DNA of 64,000 bases from Burkholderia ubonensis (GTDB lineage: Bacteria > Pseudomonadota > Gammaproteobacteria > Burkholderiales > Burkholderiaceae): assembly GCF_902833085.1 (NCBI RefSeq), contig NZ_CADFEB010000006.1, positions 496,001 through 560,000 of the forward strand, given 5' to 3'. The position numbers and the translations under genes are program-made. Shown piece after piece: positions 24,998 through 35,100 of this stretch. The stretch's first letter is position 1. Every line of letters begins with the position of its first letter. The notes beneath the pieces are model-generated. The model was not told the DNA's origin. It did not search any database and was given only the letters and a program-made list of their open reading frames with translations.

Positions 24998-25113
24998 TTT
25001 TTATCAATTCCTGACTCTGCCTGTGTCTTGCAATAAGCGATGGTTCGTTGGCCTCGACCATCTGCGTTTTCCACTGACTTTTATTTACGAGCCAATGAAA
25101 TTCACCTCGCCGC

Positions 25114-25465
25114 CTATAGGCCGTATCGCTCAATCAAATCATGTACTTCCTTGCATTTCTCCGGGAATCGCTCCGCATATGACATTAACAATTTACGCAA
25201 AGCAGAGTTAAACACACCCTGGCCATAAATTTCCTCATCGCGCTCGATGCCACTAATTTCTGGGTTAGCCAAAACTTTATACTGCACACTCCCGTCGGCC
25301 GCAGAAATTCGTTCTATCGACCATCCGGGATCCCCCTCATCTCCCCTTCATTCGAAACAATTTCCCCTATCCAGCGATCAAGGGGATCAGACAAGGTCAA
25401 GACTCACGCAAGAACAACATATAGCAATCTTTCCACACCATTTACTTCGTGCGCATGCCCCCACT

Positions 25466-25469
<4 letters not shown>
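25114..25469 (-). pseudogene. Decayed immunity gene of a second CDI module
   Basis: The ATG at 25469 has GGAGG seven bases upstream and overlaps the stop of the preceding fragment (ATGA), as in toxin-immunity pairs. The frame reads MKWGHAHEVNGVERLLYVVL, then an in-frame TGA at 25406-25404. It continues LTLSDPLDRWIGEIVSNEGE and needs one extra G in the G5 run at 25336-25332 to stay open. It then reads DPGWSIERISAADGSVQYKV, and on to a natural end KCKEVHDLIERYGL at 25114. The total would be about 118 residues, typical for CdiI. Two separate lesions show it is no longer made as one protein. No family is recognised. Confidence 0.68.
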
Positions 25470-25831
<362 letters not shown>

Positions 25832-25848
25832 CCGCCGAGCTCGGTCAT

Positions 25849-26130
25849 TCAGTTCCTGCGATCAGACTTGAACCATGGACCGAATTTTTCAGGATCGTCG
25901 CTTAACATCCCGGCCTTGCGTAGCGACTTCGGCAAGTGCTTCACAAATACGACAAACAGAATAATAAAAAGAGGAAGGCCAATCAACAGCATAGATTCGT
26001 TTTCGCCAAGATCAAATGCTATGCGGCATAGTCCTGCGACCAGAAACGACCAACACCCGGCTCCACCTACGGCAACACCGCCTACGACTCCATATATCTG
26101 AGTGGCCGCATACAATCTTCGCCAGTTCAC
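25849..26130 (-). CDS. bcpI: CDI immunity protein, predicted two-helix membrane protein (BcpI/CdiI)
   Basis: 93 residues from a GTG at 26130 that overlaps the bcpA stop (GTGA), with GGAG seven bases upstream. There are two hydrophobic segments: GVVGGVAVGGAGCWSFLVAG (about 14-33) and LLIGLPLFIILFVVFV (about 48-63). A basic and acidic C-terminal tail follows (KHLPKSLRKAGMLSDDPEKF). A small inner-membrane immunity protein fits the hydrophobic toxin encoded just upstream. The identity rests on position, overlap and size; the sequence family is not recognised. Confidence 0.78.
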   Translation of the reverse strand: MNWRRLYAATQIYGVVGGVAVGGAGCWSFLVAGLCRIAFDLGENESMLLIGLPLFIILFVVFVKHLPKSLRKAGMLSDDPEKFGPWFKSDRRN

Positions 26131-29100
26131 TTCTTATCTCCTACGGCCTGCCGCACGTCATTGACAACCGCCATCCCTTTCGAACCAACCCCATAGAGCA
26201 AAAACCCCAGCGTCGAACCATACGGCCAAGGCTGTTTAATAAACGGTATAAGATTCACATTGTCGATACGCTGAACCGTGACACCAAACATTGAAACAGG
26301 GCGATTGAGACCATCGGCAACGCCAATATTTAGCGGAACCTGAACTTTCAAGGCCGCAATAGAGAATGCAAGATTAGCTCCGTTGTACACGGCATTCCCC
26401 CATGTAGGGTTTAGCTGATTGAACCAAAACCTCAACGGATTCACTCCAGGCGAGGAAATCCCGTCATAGCGATTCATTAATCCGGTCGTACCCTCTACCA
26501 TATCGCTTGCGCCAAACGCAAACATCCAAGAACCGACCGCGCATCCCAAGCCACTTCCGCAGAGCGCTCCACCTGTCTTCGCGGTCACGAAACCCAGTCC
26601 CGCTTTCACCACATCCTTTGCCACGCCAACCGGATCGTTCCTCAACGCATCGCCAGCCTTCTGCAACGGCGTGTACTCGAACAACCCCGCTTCCTTCTGC
26701 TTGCTTACCCAATCGAGTTCCGGCCCAAGGGACGCAGCCTCGACCTCACTCACAAAATACTTATTGCGCTCTGCGCTCCCTTCCGCATATTGAGCCCAAC
26801 ACTTGATTGCATAGCAACCCGCACGTGTCAGCCGTTCTTCGGCCTTTTTGTCACCATTCGCTTTCGTTCGAATCGCGTCGTCTTCATTATCGTGCAACTG
26901 CCGATTGTACAGATCGGCGCTCAACGCACCGCCAGCACCACTCATCGCTCCGGCCCCACCGCCAACCGCACCACCTGCCGCTGCGCCTGCCACACCGGCA
27001 GCCAAGTTCGTCAGCAATGTGCCCCCCAGCGTACCGCCTGCGATCTGACCCACAGCCGAGCTTGCGTAATCACCGGCAATTGTCCCAGCCATGGCCCCGC
27101 CGATATTGCCACCACCCAACGCCGCCGCGCCACCCGCCACGATGGCGTGCGCTGCCTTTCTGGACGCACTGTCACCATTCCACATCGCATACTGCTGCAT
27201 GGCCGCATCGCGATCGGCCTTCGCCTTCGCAATCGCAGTCTCGTCGCCAGAGGCTTCCGCCGCCTTCAACTCCTCTTCGGCCTTCGTTACGGCCCTGGAC
27301 GCCTTATCCGTCAGATACTTCCCAACCGCCCCCACGATCTGCATCCCGACCTGACCCGCCGCCTGCTGCACCGCCAGATCGTTCTGCACCTTCCGCGCAT
27401 CGAACGTGTTTTCGATCGCACCGTTCGCGATCGACATATCCCGATTCAGGCCCGCCGTGCTGTCGTGGCCAGTGCCTGCGTCGCCGCGAACGGTAATCGT
27501 GCCGGGGCTCACGGTCGCATAGGTCGTCCCGGTCGTCTCGCTGCTCGTGCCGGCCGCCGAGAAGCCGCTTGGCCCCAAACCATTCGCCGTCACCGGTCCC
27601 GCACCCGCCGGCCCCGTCTGCACGACCGGCGTATTCAGTCTGACGCCGCCTGGCGAGCTATTACCGAAACCGCCGCTCGCGCCAAAGCCCAACGAGTCAC
27701 CCGAGTAGCTCAGCTTGTTCTCGAGATTCGTATGGCCGAACGTCTCCGTCGACAGGCTGCTCTTGTCCGCGCCGGCCGTGCTGCTCGCGATGGCGCCGCC
27801 GTCCAGCTGCGTATGCTTGCCGACGGTAACGTGATAACCACCGTCACCCGCAAACATCCCGCTTTGCTGGTTCACGGACTGGTACGTCGCCGTGATGGTC
27901 TGCTGGCTGATGTTGGCGCTGCCGCTCACCATCTGGCCATAGCAGATCGGCGGCACGCAAACGCTCACCTGGAATCCGCCGCTCGTCTGCCTGCTTTCAT
28001 ACGTCGCCGTATCCTGCTGGCTCTGGATGTTCAGGTCGCGACCAACATCGGCGTTGACCGTCTGGCCCGACGTCTCCGCGCCCCGCAGATTCGTGTCACG
28101 GCCGCTCTTCAACGTCAGCGTATCGCTCGCCGAAACCACCGAATCGCGGTTCGTCACGCCCTGGCCGTTCGCATGGCCACGCGCAATGCTCGCGCCAAGC
28201 TCCACCGTGAGGCCGTTTTGTTGTCCGCCCAGCGCCACACCCACGCCAATACTGCCGCCGCTGCTGCTGTTGCGGCTCGACAGCTGAGTCGTGTCCTTTG
28301 CACTTTGCAGATTGACATCGCGCGCCGCCTCGAGCGTCACGTTCTTGCCCGAAATCTGCGTTCCCCGCGCATTGATATCGCCGTCCGTCGCAAGACCGTC
28401 CTGATCCTTGGCCCCGCTGCCGGTCGCGATCAGTTTGACGTTCTCGCCAGCCGTCAACTTGCTGCCCGCGTTCGCGAGTGAACCGCTGTGCGATTCGCTC
28501 GAGCTGGTGCTGCCGCCAATACTCACGGTCGCCTTCACGAGCGCCACCTTTGACGGGTCGTCAAGTTTGAAGTCCTTGGCAACTTGATACGCGCTGTACG
28601 TCGCCAGCGCGGCTTGCGCCTTGTCCAGCGCGCCGAGTCGCGCATCGCCGCCGCGTGCCGGATTCCGCATGCTCTGGTTCACGGCTGCCACCGCGTTGCC
28701 AGCCGCCCCGCCCAGCGCCAGGCTCACGCCGAACTGGCTCGAATGCTGGCTCATGCTGGTTTGCGTCGTATCGGTACCCGGATCGAAGTTCAGGTTCTTG
28801 CCGGTCAGCGTCAGGTCCTTGCCCGCCATGACATCCGAGCCGGTAACCGTCAGATCCTGCTTCGCGTCGAGCGTCACGTTGCCGCCGCTCGCGATCTGGC
28901 TGCGCATCCTGCTCTGCGTATCGCTCGCGCTGTCCTGGACCGTGTGGCTGTTCGCCACGCCGACGCTGAAGCCCGTCGCCGTACCGTTACTGCCGAGACT
29001 GCCGATCTGGCGACTACTCGACTCCTGATGACTCTTGCTCGTTTCCAGACCCGCGAGCACGTTGATCGCGCCTTGCTTCGCGACCACATCGACGTTTTTC

Positions 29101-32100
29101 GTGCCGCTGATGCCTGAACCGATCACGTTCACATCGCCCGTCTCGCTCCGCACCGTAACGGTATTACCCGAAACTGTCGTCGGGGCCTGAGTCGTTGTCG
29201 TCGTCCAGCCGTTCGCGCTGCTGCTGCTTGCGTTGTACGGCGACGGACTGTTGCCGCCATGATTTGCCGACCCGCCGATCCAGCGCGCCAGATCGCCCAG
29301 GCTCGGCGACGACAGCAACGCAAGACTCGAACTCGAACTGCTCGACTCGCTCTTCTGCCGATACTGATCCGTCGACGCCGCGAGCGTGACGTTCCGATTC
29401 GCGTCGAGCAACGCGGCGCCGCCCGCACTGATCGCCGAGCCGACCACCGTGATGTCGCCGTCCGTGGCGCGACCTTGGGCATCCTTCGTCGCGCCCCCGG
29501 TTGCGATTACCGATACGTTGCCGCCGCCGCGAACCGTGCTGCCTGCATTCGTCAGGCTCGACGTGTCGAGCGAGTTTTTGCTTTGGCTGCGGCCATACGT
29601 CACCGAAATCGACGGCATATCGGCCGCGCTGGCCCCGATCTCGTTCGCGACGCTCTGGGCCCGCTGAAAGGCGTTACCGGTCGACCCGTTGTCTTTCACA
29701 TTGCGGACGGTATCGAACAGCGTACCCGTAGCCGCGACCGTGAAGCCGCTCGACTTGAACTCCTGCTGGTCGTGCGTCCGTTCGTCATCCTTACCTGGAT
29801 CGATCGTCACATTTCGGCCGACGATGTCGATGTTGCCTGTTGCATTCTTCGTGTCGTCGACGGCCTTACCGGCCACGACGTCGCTGCCGCCGACGTGAAC
29901 GTTTTCCCCGGCCTTGATCGACACATTGCCTTGCACGCTGCCTACGGTGCTGCGCGCCTGGCTTTGCAAGACCGACTGACTGTCGGACTTCGCCTTCTGC
30001 TCGCTCGAACCGATTGTGAAGCCCAGGCCGCCCGAGCTCATCAGCCCCGACTTCTTCTTCCGGTAATAACTCGATTCCTGCGAACTGTCGTAATCGGCGG
30101 TGATGTCGACGTTGCGCTTTGCGGAGAGATCGACGTCGTGCTGGCCGACCACGTTGCTCCCGCCGACCGTCAGATCTCGTCCCGCGCTGGCCGTCACCGA
30201 ATCGCCCGACACCAGCGAGCCGTTCGACGCGACGCCCGAGTAGGTGCGCGACGAGTCGCTGGACGAACTGGACAGGAAACTGCTGGATTCCGTGTGTCCG
30301 GCATACGCGCCACTGCTGCGCGTATGCGTTGCGCTGATCGTGATATCGCCGGTTGCACCGAGATTGATCGCACCGCTGCCTTTGCCGTCGGTGCCCGCCA
30401 CGACGCTCGAGCCGAGGATCGACAGATTCTTGTCCGGCGTACCCATGCCCGCGACAACGGTCGCAGCGCCACCCGCCGACAATTGGCTACTGACGTTCGT
30501 ATCGAGTTGATGGTTGTAAGAGGACCAGTTTTTACCGCTGGCTCCCTTCGTGTCATACGTCGAGCGGTTCGTCGCCCCCTGGACCGTCACGTTGCCGGCG
30601 CCGATCAAGGCCATATCGCCGCCCGACTTCAGCGTGCTGCCCGTCACATCGATATCGCCAATGCTCGCCACGCCCAGATGGCGCCCCGCGTCCAGCGTGC
30701 TGCCGATCTGAGTCGCGCTTGTCCATCCGGTCGCATTGCGCGCGTCGATTCGCGTGTCAACGTCAGAGCCTGTCGCGACCGTGCCGATGCTGGTTGTCCG
30801 TCCCGCCGATACGCCGAGATCACGGCCGGCGGAGACCTTGCCGCCTGCAATCGTCAGATCACGCCCGGCCTGCATGACCAGATCCTCGGACGATTTGATC
30901 GTGGCCAGTGAACCGATCGACGTGTGCGTGGACGTTCCCTGAATGAAGTGCGCCGTTTCCGTATTCGTCGACGAGCGGTTGACGATGTCGTTGCCCGCCA
31001 CCATGGCCAGCCGACCGGTTTCGATGACGCCGCCCAGGTTCTGGATATCGTTGCTGGCGACAATGACCGCGTTGTGCTTCGATGCAAGCGTGCTCCCGTC
31101 GTTCACGACATCCGTGCCATTGATGCCAAGCGTATCGCCTGCGATTAAAGCGCCGGTCGGCAAAAGATCGACGTTGTTCGATTTCGCCAAATACACCTGC
31201 GGCACCAAGACGGTCTGCCGGGTTCCGTCAGCCAGCGTCACCGTCTGGTTGACCATCCATACGACGTCGGTCGTCAGCGCCGCCATTTGCGCGTCAGTCA
31301 GCGCCACACCCGGTACCAGACCGAGCGCCTTCCCGAACACCGCACCGTTCGTCATCAACTGACGATACTCGTCTTCGTTGCTGGTGTAGCCGGCCAGAAA
31401 GCGTTTACCGGTCAGGTTGGCGACCTGCTCCATCACGAGCCGCGACTCGTAATAGCCGTCCCCGAGACGCTTGGCGGCCTTGGCCGGATCGAAGCTCAGC
31501 TGATCGAGCATGTAATCGCTCGAAATGAACTTTTTGTAGGACGTGAAACGGGGATCGGTTGCAACCAGATACGGTTGATCCGGTGCTTTCTGAATCGAGA
31601 ACAGGCCGCTTGTCGGCAGCGTCAGGTTCGGGATTGCAATCCGTACGCCCGAAACCGTCTGCACGACGCCGGGTGCGATCGAAACGGCCCCCGTGACACC
31701 CGAAGCACCGGTTGCATTTCCGGTTACGCCGATCGCGCCTGCGCCCGAACCCATCACAAGGTTCGCCGCCGTCAACCCAAGCGACGCAGCGCTTGCGCCC
31801 TTCGGGCCGGACGTCGCTTGAACACTCGTGTTGCGGACGACACCGCCGTCGATGCTGACTGTCCTGTTGCTGGTGATCGTCCCACCCACGACACTCGTCG
31901 GGAGCGTGATCGACGGATTCGTCCACGTAATCCATTCCGCCGGCGTCCCCGGATAGGGATCGCGCGGGTGGTTGTAGCCCGACTGATTGACGAACGAATA
32001 CGTCGTTGTAAGCTGCGTCCCCTTGTTCACGATCGCAGCGTTGGTGCCGCCGTTCGGCACATTCTGGCCGTTCACGGTCAGATCGCCACCCGCTGCGATG

Positions 32101-35100
32101 GTCCCGTTGTCATTCAACAGTTGGAGGCCGACCGACATCGTCATGGCCCCGCCCGACGTCAGCACGGCCGCCGTACCGCTGTTCGGCACCAGCGTCGTCG
32201 TCGTCACCGTTTCAGTTGCGATCCGCTGCGTTTCAAGCGGCAGCCCGCCCTCGCGCCTCTTCTCCGTCCCCTTGAGCATCTGCGCATTCGGATCGGTAAA
32301 GTCGGGATACGCTTCGATTCGTACGCAACGTGTCGTGCAGTTCCCGTACTGATTCGAATACGTCGCATGACCCAACTGATTGACGACGTTTGTCTTGACG
32401 TAATTCGGCGCCGTCCACGCCGTCCCGCCCATCTGATCCGGGTTGGGTTGCTCCGTCATGACGTTGTTCGCATACAGCACCACTTGCCCGGCGCTCGGTG
32501 TCAGGCGCAGATCCTGCTGATATTGCACCTGCGATCCGCCGTTGGCCTGCGAATAACTCACACCGCTCTGCCGCCACTGGAACACCGAAGCGTTCTCGGG
32601 CAGATTGACCACCATCTTGGTCACGCCATAGCCGTCTGGCGTGATGAGCAGTTCGGACGACACGATATCCGCCGGATTTACGTAATAGGCGTTGGCAAAG
32701 CCCACGTTGGCGTCCTGGAACGGCGCAAGCCTGCCCGGCGCCCCCGTCTTCCACCATGGCAACGGCCTCAGAGTGTAGGTTGCGCTCGTCGTGGTCGTCT
32801 GGGTCGCGACGTTCTCTCGAACGTTATTCAGTTGGTCGGCTGCAATATTCAGTTTCCCGTCAGCCTCGATAGACGACGACAGGTTATTCACCACACTCGT
32901 CCGGTTCACAAGGTTGCCGCCGGCATCCCGTTGACCGTCCCTGGCGATATTGACGTCGCCCAGACTGATGATCGACGCGCCGCCGCGGTTCGTCATCTCG
33001 TCGGCGACATACAGGTTCACGCCCTGCGTGCCCGCCATCACGGCGCGGCTGCCGTCGTTCAGGATCGATCGCGCCGTGTTCGTGATCGTGCCGCCGATCA
33101 TCGCGCCGGTATTCGTCAGATGCTGACTGGTGGTTGCAATCTCGTTGCCTTCAATCCGGCCATCGTTCGAGATATCGCCGGTGCCCGCGTCGAGCGTCGT
33201 TGCGCCTGTCCCCGCCACGCCCGGCGTGCCGGACATGATTTCACCGCTGTTGACGAGGCCATTCGAGTGCGTCGTCAGATTCCCGACTGCCGATAGCGTC
33301 CCGGTATTGGTGAGCTGCCCGGTGGTCGACAGCGTCAGATTCCGGTTTGCCGTGATCTGGTTGCCGGCTGCGTTCGTATAGTCGCCTTGCAGGGAGACCG
33401 TTGCGTCCCGGTCTGCCACAATGCGACCGCTACCGACCAGCGATGCGGCCTGGATCGAAAGATCCCGTGAACTGGCGATGCTTCCCGACGCGTTCGTCAA
33501 CGTACCGGTCGTGATCGAAATTTGACCGAGACTCCCGTCCGGATTCGCAATCTGCCCGCCTGTGTTGTCGAGGTTCGCCGTGACCAGATTCACGATTGCT
33601 GCGCTGATTGCGCCATTGGCATTCGAAACATGCGAAGTGGCTCGATCGACCGTCAGCTTGCCGCCCGCCGTCAATTGCCCCGCGTTGGTCAATTGATTGG
33701 CGTTCGCGAACGCTAAATTCCCGCTCGCGATGATCCGGCTATTCGGTCCGTTTTGAACATTTTCGCTGTCGATCACGACATCGCCGTTGCCGCCAATCAC
33801 GCCGACGTTCGGCTGACCTGACGCATTCGCATTGGTGATCGACCCAGCCGCGATGTATGCCTGCCCGGTGCCGGCGTTGGCAACGCGGCCATTTGTGTTG
33901 TTCAGGCTTTGCGCCGAAACCCTGAGTGCGCTGGTCCGCCCGAGGCTTTCGAGCTTGCCCCCTTTATTCGAAACCGCACCGGCCGAGGTGACGGTCAGGT
34001 CGTCTTCACTCTGCACGATGCCCCGGTCATTCGTCAGCGTCGAGGCCGATGACACCGAAGCCATACCGGCCTTTGCGCCGAAGATGCCATCCGTGTTGTC
34101 GATCGATCCTGCGGCCGCATTCAGCGCTCCCGCCGAACCGATCGAGCCGCCACGGTTCGACAATGCGGCAGCGTCCGTGATGGTCAGCGTCCCCGGTCCG
34201 GCGTGATAGATCGTTCCGCCGTCGTTCATCAGGCTCCCGACGCGCAAACCCAGATTCGAACTGTTGCTCCGGATCGTGCCCTGCGTATTGTCGATGGCTT
34301 GATCGACAGACAGGTTCATGTCGGCACTACCGGTCTGGCGGATAATGCCCCGCCGGTTCGTCAGGTGGCTCGTCGACAGATCAAGCACCGCAGCGCTTAA
34401 TGTGCCGCTGCTGTTGTCGATCGTCCGCCCCGAAGCCGAGAGCGTCTGCCGCGCCGAGATGCGACCGCTATTGACCAGGGTCTGCGTCGTCACGGCCGCG
34501 TCACCATTGCCGCCGATGACTCCGCCTTCATCGCCCGCGGCTGTCGTGCCAGCGGCGTTGCTAAGCTGTCCTGTCGTCGTGACATTCAGGCCGCCATCAT
34601 TCAGGGACACGATGCGCCCGGCGGTATTGTCGAGCGTACTGGCGTCGACCTTCAGCAAACCACCGCTCTGCACTGAGCCCCGCTGATTTTCGAACGTCCC
34701 GGATTTCAGCGTGGCTGCCCCCAGCGACTCGATCCAGCCACCCCGGTTCGACAACGCGCCGGACGCCGTCAGATCGACCGTTTGCCCCATCAGTGAACCG
34801 TGGTCGTTGTTGACGGTGTCTCCGGTCACCTTTAATACAGCCTTCGCAGAGATGTCGCCGCTGTTCACGAGCGAACCGGTTTTCAGCGTCACATCGCCGT
34901 TGCCGCCGATCACGCCGCCGTCCTCGCCGGCAGCCGTCGTGCCAGCGGCGTTGGTAAGCCGCCCGGTGGTCGTGATGTTCAAGCCCGCATCGTTCAGCGA
35001 CACGATGCGCCCGGCGGTATTGTCGAGCGTGCCGGCGTCGACCTTGAGCGACCCACCGCTCTTCACCGTGCCCCGCTGATTTTCAAACATCCCGGACTTC

